Shown here: one piece after another, positions 24,137 through 34,640 of the stretch | Layout: every line of letters begins with the position of its first letter | Numbering within the stretch: position 1 is the first letter of the stretch | Source of the DNA: Sequoia sempervirens | Lineage: Eukaryota > Streptophyta > Pinopsida > Cupressales > Cupressaceae | NCBI GenBank assembly: GCA_007258455.2 | Contig: VDFB02373365.1 | Location: 223,237,353-223,301,352, forward strand | Reading direction: 5' to 3' | DNA: 64,000 bases | Program-made: the position numbers and the translations under genes | Notes under the pieces: generated by a model | What the model was told of the DNA's origin: nothing | Seen by the model: only the letters and a program-made list of their open reading frames with translations | Databases searched by the model: none

Positions 24137-27100
24137 ATGAAACAACTAGAAGATGAAGAAAGAGAGGTTGAAGAGTTGGAAGCATTGATTGTGAAGAAAG
24201 AAGGCATAGGACAAGGTAAGTATAAAGGAAAGTTGCCTATTAAATGTTTCTCTTGTAGTAAAATAGGTCATTTTTCTTCAAGGTGTCTTGAAAGAGTTCC
24301 TAGGTCTAAACCTAACAAACCTAGATTTCAAAAGAAGTGCTATTTTGCTAGAGAAGGTGTGGCTGATGAAGAATCTGATAAAGAAAATGGAAATGACGAT
24401 GAATGGGTTTTCATTGCTATCAAGGAAAATGGTTTGGTGGCTACTGAATCTATTAAAGTTGAGAAAGCTCTTGCAACCCGAATTGAAGAAAAGGATGAGT
24501 GGTTTATTGACAAAGGATTCTCACATAATATGACTGGTGACAAAAGAAAATTTGTAAGTCTAGAGAAATATGATGGCGGGGTTGTAAGATTTAGAGATAA
24601 CAATGCTGGTGTGATTCATGGTAGAGGATCTATTTGTCTTGGTGGTAAAAATAACACTGATGATGTCCTTTATGTTGAAGGCTTAAAGCATAAATTGTTG
24701 AGTTTTTGATAGATGGTGGACAAGGGTTATGATCTTCAGTTCAAAGATGGAAGATGTAGGATACTTAGAAGTTCTAGAAATATGATTGCTTGAGGTACAA
24801 AGACAAGAGGTAATATTTTTCACCTAAGTGCTAGGAATGTAAGTTGTTTAATTGCTCAAGTAGATGAAAGTTGGTTATGGCATAGGAGGCTGTGTCATGC
24901 AAATTTTGATAAAATTGTCAAGGTAAGCTCCACTCAAGCAGTAAGAGATCTACCTAAGCTAGTGAAGCTTGCTAATACAATATGCAAGGAATGTCAGATG
25001 GGTAAATAGACTAGAGTTTCTTTTCAGAGTAAAAAGCATCATTCTAATGGAGTATTGGAGTTGGTGCATATTGATCTATGTGGTCCCTCCAGAATTAAAA
25101 GTCTACAAGGAGAAAGGTATTTTATGCTACTTATTGATGATTACTCTAGGATGATATGGGTTGATTTCTTAAGAGAAAAATGTGAAGCATTAGAGAAGCG
25201 CAAAAGTTTCAAAGCTATGGAAAAGAATGAGACAAGTTTGAAGATAAAATGCCTAAGGTCAGATAGAGGTGGTGAGTTCACCTCTAGGGAGTTCAATTCT
25301 TTCTGTGAAGAGCATGGAATCAAAAGACAATTATCTGCTCCCCAAACCCCTCAACATAATGGAGTTGTAGAGAGAAAGAACAAAACAATTCTGGATGTTG
25401 CTAGAACAATGATGATTGAAGGAAATGTGCCTCACATCTGTTGGAGAGAAGCTGCAAACACTATTGTGTACACTTTAAATCAGGTAAATGTGAATGGTAT
25501 TTCTGGTAAGACTCCTTTTGAGCTATGGTTTGGTTATAAGCCTACTGTTAAATATTTCAAGATTTTTGAAGCAAGTGCTACATTAAGAGAGATGAGGACA
25601 TAAGCAAGTTTCTAGGTTACTCTACCAAGAGCAAGGCTTATCGGTGCTATAATAGAAGATTGAGAAAAATGGTTGAAAGTGCAAATGTCAGAGTTGATGA
25701 GGACTCTGCTAGATCATCTAGATACCATGGATATGATTCAGATGACAAACAAGATAGTTCAGACAAAGGGAAGAATGCTCAGACACAGAATCAAGTTCGA
25801 ATTGTTCTGGTAAATCAAGAAAGTTAGGAAGGAGAGACAAGTGGAAATACAAAAGAAAGAACATAAGAGCCAGAAGTGTGAGTGAGTACTAAAACTCTGA
25901 GGTATGTGAGATTGAATCATTCAAAGAATCAAATTATAGGAGACAAGAATAAAGGTGTGCAGACTAGAAGAAGGATTGCAGAAGAATATTGTCTGATTTC
26001 CAAGACTGAGCCTAAAAATGTCAATGAAGCTTGCAATGATGAATACTGGATGGAAGCTATGAAGGAAGAACTAATGCATATTGAAAAGAATGATACATAG
26101 ATTCTTGTTCCCAGACCTAAAGATAAAAATGTGATTGGTACTAAATGGGTCTTTTGGAATAAGCTAAATAAACAAGGTGAAGTAGTCCAAAATAAGGCAA
26201 GATTGGTATGTAAAGGGTATTCACAAATGGAAGGTATTGATTTTGAAGAAACCTTTGCCCCTATTGCCAAAATAGAAGCTATAAGATTATTTCTTGCTTA
26301 TGCTGCATATAAGAAATATAAAGTCTATCAAATGGATGTGAAGTCAGCTTTTCTGAATGGTGAGTTAGAAGAAGTATATGTTGAACAACCAGATGGATTT
26401 CAACTGACTGACAAGGAAGACATGGTTTTTCGATTGAAGAAAGCTCTGTATGGACTGAAGCAAGCTCCTAGAGCTTGGTATGCTAGATTGGATAAATAAT
26501 TACTAAATCTTGGATTCAATAAAGGTACTGCTGAAAAAAACTTGTATTTTAAGTTGGATTATGATAAAGAGTTGATTATTGAAGTCTTTGTTGATGACAT
26601 TATTTTTGGAGGAGATGATGATTTATGGATGAAGTTTGCTGATGAAATGAAAAGTGAGTTTGAAATGAGTATGATTGGAGAGATGAAGTTCTTTATGGGA
26701 TTGCAAGTCACTTAGTTAGACAATGGAATTTTCATATCTCAATCCAAATATGTGAGAGAGTTATTGAAGAAGTTTGGCATCAAAGACTCACAGCCTGTTG
26801 GTACACCCATGGTAACCGGATGCAAGTTAAGATAGAATGATGATTCTCCTAAGGCAAGTAAAACAAGATATATGTAAATGATTGGCGGATTTCTCTACCT
26901 AACCCAAACCAGACCAAACATCATGAATGTTGTATGTATGGTTGCTAAATTTTAGGCTGATCCAAAAGAATCTCATGTGACTGCTATAAAGAGAATTTTT
27001 AGATATCTGAAAGGAACAGTTGATTTTGGGCTTTGGTATCCTAAAGATGATGATCTTACCTTGAGTGCATAGTGATGTGGATTGGGCAGGAGATGTAGAT

Positions 27101-27497
27101 GACAAGAAAATTACTAGTGGTGGTGCCTTCTTCCTATGGAATAAGTTGGTGTTTTGTTTAAGAGTATATTGCTGCTACAAATAATTATACTCAAGTGATG
27201 TGGATGAAACAGATGCTAAAAGATATCAGAATAGTATATGATGAGCCTATTGCCATACATTGTGACAACTCAAGTGCAATAAACATATCGAAGAATCCGA
27301 TGCTACACTCTAAGACCAAGCATATATTAATCAAGTTTCACCTTTTGAGGGAGAAAGTAAGTGAGAAAGAAGTCAGATTGGAGTATGTGCCTACCAAAGA
27401 AAAAATTGCAGACATTTGCACCAAGTTGTTGCCAAAGGATACTTTTGAGTATCTCAAAGGGATGCTAGGGGTGATTACCCCTCCTGATATGAACTAG
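24137..27497 (+). pseudogene. Gag-pol polyprotein remnant of copia element B
   Basis: Domains in order: CFSCSKIGHFSSRC zinc knuckle (about 24247-24288); protease WFIDKGFSHNMTG near 24501, where the usual DSG reads DKG; pre-integrase WLWHRRLCHANF near 24875; integrase with LIDDYSR, LRSDRGGEF and NGVVERKN (Asp, Asp, Glu all present, 25130-25380); reverse transcriptase with [13 protein letters not shown] near 26327 and FVDDIIFGG near 26590; RNase H ending near 27130-27400, where a small deletion removes the middle. A one-base deletion near 25568 shifts the frame, and many TAG or TAA codons interrupt it. The start given is the first ATG after the junction; the true gag start has been lost. It copied and inserted the element before decay. 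Confidence 0.88.
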
Positions 27498-27840
27498 AGA
27501 TGCATTTACTTGCATCAATTCATATGCTTCAAAGCTATATTATGATCTGGATTGATGTTTCCATGGCTGCTACTCAGGGGGAGTAGTCAGATGTGTAGAT
27601 ATGTGGTTTAGAGCTTGTATGTGGGAAAATAATGTTTATCTTTGCCATTGATGTCAAAGGGGGAGAAGAGTCATATGAAAAACTATGAATTATCTGGGGA
27701 GAAGAGCCTTGTGGGGTGATGATCATGTAGAATAAGTTGAGGAGAAGAGTCAGAATATAAGGGGGAGTCAGTGATGATTGAGAGTTGCATTGATGGTGTT
27801 TTTCGCATCATTTGTTGCCATCAATTCCAAAGGGGGAGAT
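27498..27840 (+). other. 3' untranslated region and polypurine tract of element B
   Basis: Non-coding sequence after the RNase H stop. It contains a CTCAGGGGGAGTA purine-rich run near 27575, common in copia 3' regions, and the tract AAAGGGGGAGA at 27829-27839, immediately before the 3' LTR. Confidence 0.7.
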
Positions 27841-29102
27841 TGTTGGATGTTGTGGTTGTGTCATTGATATGTGATTGTCATTGATGTCAACACTATTAGA
27901 ATTTATGTATTGAAGGCTATATATGTCAAGGATATTGAGAAAATTGTTAAAGAAAGAGTTGTAGGTTGCCAGTGGAACAGTGAAGGTCATGAAGGTTTCT
28001 TGCTCAGTACGTTGATGATCAATCATTGTGGACTAAAGGGTTTATTACTGAGTGTATCTAGTTTATTCATCAAAATTTTTAGAGGTCCACATGAAGTTTT
28101 GATAGTGTTATGAACAATTGTGTTCTAACATATTTTCTGTGGTTTCAGTTAGTATTCCTGAGTGAAGTTTATGTGATTCTAGTAATTTCAGTTGTTACAG
28201 ATGTTTCTCTGTTGGTTCTTGTTGTTTGTGGATGTTTCTAGATCATTCTCTATCTTTGTTGCATTTCCATGTTGATGGGTGTGCTCGTGGTTGAATATTT
28301 TTCTCATGTGTTTTCGTGTTTTCATGTTCTTGGCCGACATGGTGGTTGTAACGTGTTGTGGGTCCTTGGAGATTAAAACTTGAATGTTTGGCATGCTCGA
28401 GGATGTTGTTTTGGGCCTCAACATAATATTGGCCAATGGTGTTTGATTCACATTGAAAGTCTATTTGTAAATTTGGGCCGACATTGTAAATTTTGTTTTA
28501 TATTTTGGCCGGCGAAGTTGTTGATGTAAATCCATGTTGCAGAAATATAAGAGCAAATGTTTGTGCAAAGTTATTAATGTGTGTGGTGTGAAGAAGTGCC
28601 AGAGAAAGTGCAAGTGTGCGAATAGTGATCTAATCATTCGATTGTAGAGCAGAGTGTGAAGAAGTTTGAGCGAAGTGTTAAGGAGTGTTTTTGTGCTTAA
28701 CCAGAACTATAATCAGGCTTTTGTAGAAGCTATTTTCTCAGTTCATACCCTACGGATCTAATCCAAATTTCTGTAAGACAATGTGTCTTTCTTGGGCAGT
28801 GAGCCCTCTTGTATTTGAGCAGCAAGCTCTATGCAGTGTGCCTAAATGCATGTGCATTCCCATTATTCTTATTTATACTTTTAACGGGGTATAATATTGT
28901 GGACTAACATCCACCGTGGTTTTTCCCCTAACAGGGATTCCACATAAAAATCTTGGTGTTCTCTGTGTTTCTGATGTGTTGATTGTTTATGGTTTATTGT
29001 TCATGCATCAAATCTGAGATTAAGTTAGGTTTGAAAAGTTTAAATAATATATGACAACTAATTCATGCCCCCTCTCAGTTGTATGTCCTTGTTTTTCCAA
29101 TG
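27841..29102 (+). repeat. 3' LTR of element B
   Basis: Starts TGTTGGATGTTGTGG right after the polypurine tract. Near its end it has the ATGCCCCCTCTCAGTTGT phrase typical of copia LTR ends. The exact 3' border is inferred from the TGGAT duplication and is uncertain by a few bases. Confidence 0.7.
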
Positions 29103-29107
29103 TGGAT

Positions 29108-30289
29108 CAGTTAAGGCATATCTCAGGATGTTGTTGGTGATTGTCAAAAGACAGGTAGTTGATACTTTGCCAATGTTTTTGTCTATTTTGCGATCAAATA
29201 TTTGCGATTGTTTGCTTGAAGGTTCTATATTTTGATGTTTGCTTTGTTTGTTTGTGTTTTTTGACAGAAGGGTGAGATTGATGATTTGTTTATTATGGGT
29301 GAAAAGTTTATTGTGAATTGTGATGATGAAGTGGGTCTTTTTGATTTTCTGAGTTTTATGATGTTGTTTTTGTTGTTTTTAGGGGACTAACCTAGGGCAT
29401 CAGGGGCTCATCAAAGATAAGCCTTGCCTATGTTGTACACACAAAGGATCGTAGATTTCTTGGTTTGGATGTTTTTGACCTATTATGTTTTGTGAATGTT
29501 TTTGGATTTTGTATGTTTGATTATTTTGTTTTTTGAATTTTTTGACTAAGTTGAAATAAAGCATGATAGAAACCTAAGGGGATTGACCTAGGGTCTCAAG
29601 GGATTTTAAGCCTTTCCTATGTTGTACACGCAAAGACCACACAGTTTGCCCATTAACTCAAAGCATAAACTTGTTTTTGGGATAAACAACATTGATAACT
29701 TGGATTGATATTCTAATTTATGTCTAGAGGTTATGTTGCGGGAAATCTACTTGAACTAGCTATGGGGTTCAAGCAAATGTTGATATCTTAGACTGTTTGA
29801 GTGAAGGAATAATCCAATGATGTTTTTTTTTATTATTTTCAAATGTTTTTGATTTTTGTTGTTTTTTGGATGTTTTTTTGATTTTGTTGTTTTGACCATG
29901 ATAGGATGGACAAAGATCTAATCCATGACCAGCTTTGGGAAGTTGCCCCCAATTTGTGACAAGATGTTTTTTCCTAAAATCATAAACAAGCCATGGTTGG
30001 ACATATGCTTTATTATGGGATGAATGGGTGAATGCTGAAGATAGTACCAATAGATAATGATACAAGTCTTATTCAAACATAACACCCGTTTTCTAGGTTT
30101 TCACTACGGTACCTATTCTAGAAGCACTACAAAGTGGTTTTCACTTAGAGAACGTTTTATTTCTCTTTACTGTTTTTCTTGCTTTTTGATTTTTTTGGTA
30201 TTATTTTTATCATTTTTCCATTTTTTTGGATTTTTACCCTTTTTTCTGGGGTATTTTGACATGCTTTATGTGTAGAAATTCTTGAGGTG
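29108..30289 (-). other. 3' region of element E downstream of integrase
   Basis: Non-coding. On the minus strand a segment near 29380-29470 (ACATAGGCAAGGC...GATGAGCCCC) corresponds to 61260-61350 in element C, and a second diverged copy lies near 29575-29650. Two GTGAAAAC motifs followed by short inverted repeats lie near 30090-30150, as in element C. These matches show that E and C are related and that this is the same 3' region. Confidence 0.6.
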
Positions 30290-30650
30290 GCTATTTTTTA
30301 GTGATTAAGCTAAAGGTCTCCTTCAGGAGTAGCCAATTGATAGGCCCCAATGTCGTAGCTTGCTGTGATGACGAATGGGCCTAATCAGTTGGTTTCAAAT
30401 TTTCCTTTATCATCCTAATTTAATTGTACCTTCAGATTCTCCTTGAGGACCAAGTCACCAATCTGAAAGTTTCTACCTTTGATTTTCTTGTCATAGCTTT
30501 GTTTGAGCTGATTTTGATAAACCTACAGATGGTTTAACACACTCAAACACCATTCATCTAGGAGCTCTAATTTATTTAGCCTGGATACCCTGTATTCTTT
30601 GTTACTACCATTCCTTTTAATGAGACTCGTAATGAGGGGATTTCAACCTT
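30290..30650 (-). pseudogene. Integrase C-terminal remnant of element E
   Basis: Minus-strand reading gives TLPFSLV near 30650, KVEIPSLRVSLK near 30625, LELLDEW near 30570, NFQIGDLVLKENL near 30460, and LGPFVITASYDIGAYQLATP near 30370. These parallel the integrase end of element C residue by residue. The zinc domain and the whole catalytic core are missing between this piece and the RNase H upstream, a deletion of roughly 300 codons. A TGA stands where Trp is expected in the NWLGP motif. Confidence 0.75.
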
Positions 30651-30654
30651 GATA

Positions 30655-31090
30655 GTCAAGTCAACCTATGATCCTTAGACCAAGGAAAATGGTAAGGTAC
30701 TAGTAGATGTTTAGATGTTGGTTTGATAAGCCCATAGGGTTGGGTTTAGTCATCGTTCACCCGTTAGATCACTAGCTGAGAATCTCCAAAGACTTGTAGC
30801 TCTTTTATTCTCCATTCTATAGTCATTTTGAGCCTTGTGATCAAGGCTTCATATTTTGAGATATTGTTCTTGCATGGAAAAGAAATCCTATATGCCTTGG
30901 GTATGTTATCTCCCTATGGTGTGAGAAATAGAACACTTGCTCTAAAGCCATGTTGAGTGTGGGACTTGTCAAAGTATATAATCCAATGGCATGTTTGTTC
31001 TGTCATCATGATACTCTCATCTAGAAAATTCACTGTGAGAGGCTTGTGATCATCTATGGGTGCTTTAGCCAGTTGGTCTGCTATGATTTC
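30655..31090 (-). pseudogene. Archaeal-type RNase H of element E
   Basis: Minus-strand frames show WIIYFDKSHTQHG near 30985, then PKAYRISFPCKNNISKYEAL near 30880, and VFGDSQLVI near 30785. The first Asp, the Glu and the second Asp are kept, and the C-terminal part is lost in the deletion toward the integrase end. It matches the second RNase H of element C. Confidence 0.72.
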
Positions 31091-32400
31091 TCCCTTGATT
31101 TCTCTTCTATCCACATATTCTATATCAAATTCACTCAAGATCATCACCCATTTGGAAATTCAACCTATTAGGGCTACTTTTGAAATCAACTTTATCTTCC
31201 TATTTAAGATGTAGCATCTCAACTTTTGTGTCACAAATACGAATGAGAGACACACTCTTTCAATGGGCGAGTAGTTCAGTTCATAGACCACCAATGTTTT
31301 GTTGATGTAGTAGACCAACCTTTCTTTTTTGTTATCATCTAGCTGAGCTAGGAGAGCTCCTAGTGCTGCTTGTGTGGTAGACACATAGAGCACCATTTCC
31401 TTGTCTAGGATAGGCGAAATGAGTATAGGAGGAGTAAGTAGGCACTCCTTGAATTATTGGAACACTTGGTCATATCTCCCATCCCACTTGAAGGTGATAT
31501 CCTTGTGTAGAAGGTGAGTGAAAGGGTGACATTTGTCTACCAATTGTGCGATAAATTGCCTGATGGACTGCAAATTTCCTTGTAGAATTCTTAGTTGTTT
31601 TAGTTTTTTTGGTGGAGGCATCTCTAGTATAGATTTTACTTTTGTAGGATCCACTTCAATCCCCATTTTTTACACTATGTATCCTAACAAAATTTTTGGA
31701 TGTTACTCCAAACACACACTTCTTAGGGTTGAGTCTCAGATTGTATTGTTCAACCCGATCAAACACCTTTGCAAGATTTGACAAGTGATCTTCCCTTTTG
31801 ATAGACTTTGCTAGAATATCATCCACATAATATTCAATGATGGTGTGTAGCATATCATGGAATATAGTTTTCATTGCTCTCTGATATGTTCCTCCTGCGT
31901 TCTTTAGGACAAAGGGCATTACATTCCAACAAAAGGTCCCCCAAGCACAAGTAAATGTTGTTTTGTGTTGATCATCTGGAGAGATCTTTATCTAGTTATA
32001 TCCAGAGAAACGATCCATTAAGGACAACATATAATGCCCTGCTGTGAGATCCACAATCATGTCGATACTTGGAAATGGAAAGTCATCCTTTGGATAGGCC
32101 TTGTTCAGGTCTCTAAAATTTGTGTAGATCCTTGTGCCCCCAGTAGGATTTGACATAGGCACTAGATTTGATATCCATTGTGGACAATCGATGGGTCTGA
32201 TAAAACCCACGTATAGTTGTCTCTTTAGCTCTACCTTTACCAGTAATGCTATTTGAGGATGCATTTTTATGAGTTTTTTCTTGATAGGCTTTGCTCCAGG
32301 GACTACAACTAGATGATGTATCACTAATGCCAGATCTAGTCCAGGCATGTCAGCATAGGTGCAGGAAATATTCACCTTTCTGTCATTGATGAATGTTGTG
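31091..32400 (-). pseudogene. Reverse transcriptase and gypsy RNase H of element E
   Basis: The frame from 32375 to 31992 carries the polymerase start (MHPQIALLVKVELKRQL, then TRIYTNFRDLNKAYPKDDFP). The next frame has PFVLKNAGGTYQRAM and YYVDDILAKS, with the YVDD box at 31818-31829 on the minus strand, and NPKKCVFGVTS. The RNase H (31160-31396) has VLYVSTTQAALGALLAQ, lacking the usual first Asp, and YELNYSPIERVCL. Frame changes and stops separate the pieces. Catalytic residues of the polymerase remain. Confidence 0.85.
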
Positions 32401-33900
32401 AATCTTGCTTTCTCTTTGAGATCAAGTGATGTCGCATGGTATGTTATTTTTGGATTCTTTATGGTACTAACATTTATGGAATATGCTTCCTCTACTAGGA
32501 GTCATGTTAATATTTCTTGGTACTCAGATCTGGGGAGATTGAACCCTCCATCCTTGGGTGCCTTTGGGAGGTTTTCACCTTCGAATGAGTCCTTTATTTT
32601 CCTCTTTTCTGGATCTGATAGAGCCACAATTCAGTTTTCTCTAGGGGACCTCATTTTTGTTTTTATGTTTTCTCTTTCATTTTTGTGACTAGAAAGTTCA
32701 ACTCTCCACCAAAGTATGCATCCTGTTTGAGCTCCATGATGAACCTCGCTTTGTGATCTCCTATTGGTATGTCTGTTTGAAGTCCCATGAACTCTGCGAT
32801 TACCTCATCATTCTAGAATTGATCTAGAATAGGTGTCTATTGTTGTTGGTCCCAATCTATCGGTTGTGGATAACATAGTGGGAGGCTATCATCTTGGTCC
32901 ACAAAGCTTACAGAGGTTGGTGAAATGGTCAGTATGGCTTTGGTATCTTTTTCTCATTGGGTGTCTAGGTCATCATTACTAGAAGTGGAGGAACTATATC
33001 CAGTGATAAATGAAGGGGAATTCCATTTATATTTGTTAGAGTCTGTTCTGGAATGATAATGACATTGGGAATGGTTTGGATGAATTGGAGAGGTAACATA
33101 TCAATGCTAAAGTTTTCGAATAATTCTTCGACAGGTAAATCATTGTCCATGATATGGTAGATATCTAGTGCCTTAATGCTACTAGAAGTTTCTTGTTTCT
33201 TAAAAGAGGTTCATCCAGTTTTTGGAGTAACCATGTCTTTTGGCTCATAACCTGGTCCCATATTTTTCTTTCTCTGTTCCACTATGATAGGCCCCCACCT
33301 ACCTTGTTTATGTATCCCGAGGCCACCTATACCACTATATCCCATCTATTTAACTAGCTGGTAGCCTTTAATACTAGGGTCTATTAGAAGGGTTTGTGGT
33401 TGTTCTAGCTCTTCTTGGTCCTCTTTGTAAATCATGGATGAGAATTCCTCTTTGAATATCTCTTCGTCTTTCATGTCTCCCCACTTGGTGAAAATTGTGG
33501 GTTTGGCTATCATTTGCACTATCTGAATAGGCTTGATTTCTTTTGAACCTCCATAGATTTTAGGTGTTGGTGGGAGCATACCAATACAAAAAGCTAGGTT
33601 AAAGTGGTAATTCCCATTACCCCTATCAAGTACTTGTACCTTGGTTTCCATTTTCAGTTTCTCATTTGATGTGGTCTTGATTGAGGTCAATGGAAGCATA
33701 GAAGGGTCAACATATGAGAATGAGTGAAGGCTATGTCATTTCAAGGTATGCATTGGATCTTATTATACTTTTCTTCCAACTTTGCACAAAAATGGAATGG
33801 ATCAACATCCACATATAAAGTCACTTATTTTCCTTCATGAGGAAACTTTAGGAATTGGTGGAAGGTGGAAGGGACTACTTATAATGTGTGAATCCAAGGG
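32401..33900 (-). pseudogene. Connection region between protease and polymerase of element E
   Basis: Decayed coding sequence in several minus-strand frames. It corresponds by position to the acidic spacer at the start of pol in element C (56069-57230). A recognisable piece is the G-rich segment near 33250-33350 that parallels the GxxGLGKHxxGR region of element C. No enzymatic domain. Confidence 0.55.
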
Positions 33901-34640
33901 CATCCTAGGAGTAGGTTTTATGAAAATTCAAGGTCAAGCACTTGACAAGTGGGTTCCATGGTGGTTGGTCCTATTTGCACTGATAGCTTGACTATTCCTT
34001 CATAATTCCTTTCAGGGTCATGATAGGCCCTGATGGTGATACTCCTTGCTTTATCTATTACATAATCATAATACCCCAACTGTTTGATGAATTTTAGGGT
34101 ACAAATGTTTAGACCTGCACCATTATCTATCAACACTCATTTTACCATGCTCTTATGGACACCAACCTCTATGTATAGGGCTTGGTTGTGAAATGAGTTT
34201 AGCATAAGGTATTTCTCAGAAAAGAATAAATGATTGCTGGCCATAATTTTTCCAACCATGGCTTGGAATTGATTTGGATCGAGGTTGTTGGGGACTAACA
34301 CTTCCAATGTATTTTCAAGAATTTCTGTATGTGTGGGTGACAATTTTAACAACTCTAAGATTGAGATTAATGTAGGAGTTCTCTTTAGTTGGTCTACAAT
34401 GTTGTAGTCATTTGATGCCTTAGTTGTAGGTTTGGGTGGGGCTCCTTGTATAACAAATCTCCCTCGATGGGTAGTTATATTGCATTTTTGTCTCCACCTT
34501 GTATAGTGACTACCTTTTCCCTATTATCATCAGCTTGTGAGAGGGTTCCTAGAACTACGCCACCATAGGTATAATTAGTATTGTGGTACTCTTATTCCTT
34601 TCCTTTGTCATTCCTTTTAGTGTGGTTTGGGATTAGGTTT
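33901..34640 (-). pseudogene. Protease of element E
   Basis: The frame 34136-33918 begins MLIDNGAGLNICTLKFIKQLG. DNGA stands where aspartic proteases have DSGA or DTGA (element C has DGGA). The preceding frame (34352-34137) holds the ILELL...NTLEVL...QFQAMVGKIM segment, which aligns with the same segment in element C. One TGA or TAA separates the two frames. Confidence 0.75.

Larger units (their letters stand above)
23896..29102 (+). mobile_element. Element B: Ty1/copia retrotransposon with rearranged, truncated 5' end
   Basis: A copia-order polyprotein (zinc knuckle, protease, integrase, reverse transcriptase, RNase H) precedes a full 3' LTR at 27841-29102. The 5' side has only the first 168 nt of the LTR, then a 32-nt inverted LTR piece, then gag. 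The primer-binding site and the N-terminal half of gag are missing. The flanking 5-mers TGGAT (23891-23895) and TGGAT (29103-29107) match exactly if the LTR end is taken as ...CCAATG, a mutated CA. The element lies in element E just right of element A. Confidence 0.78.
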
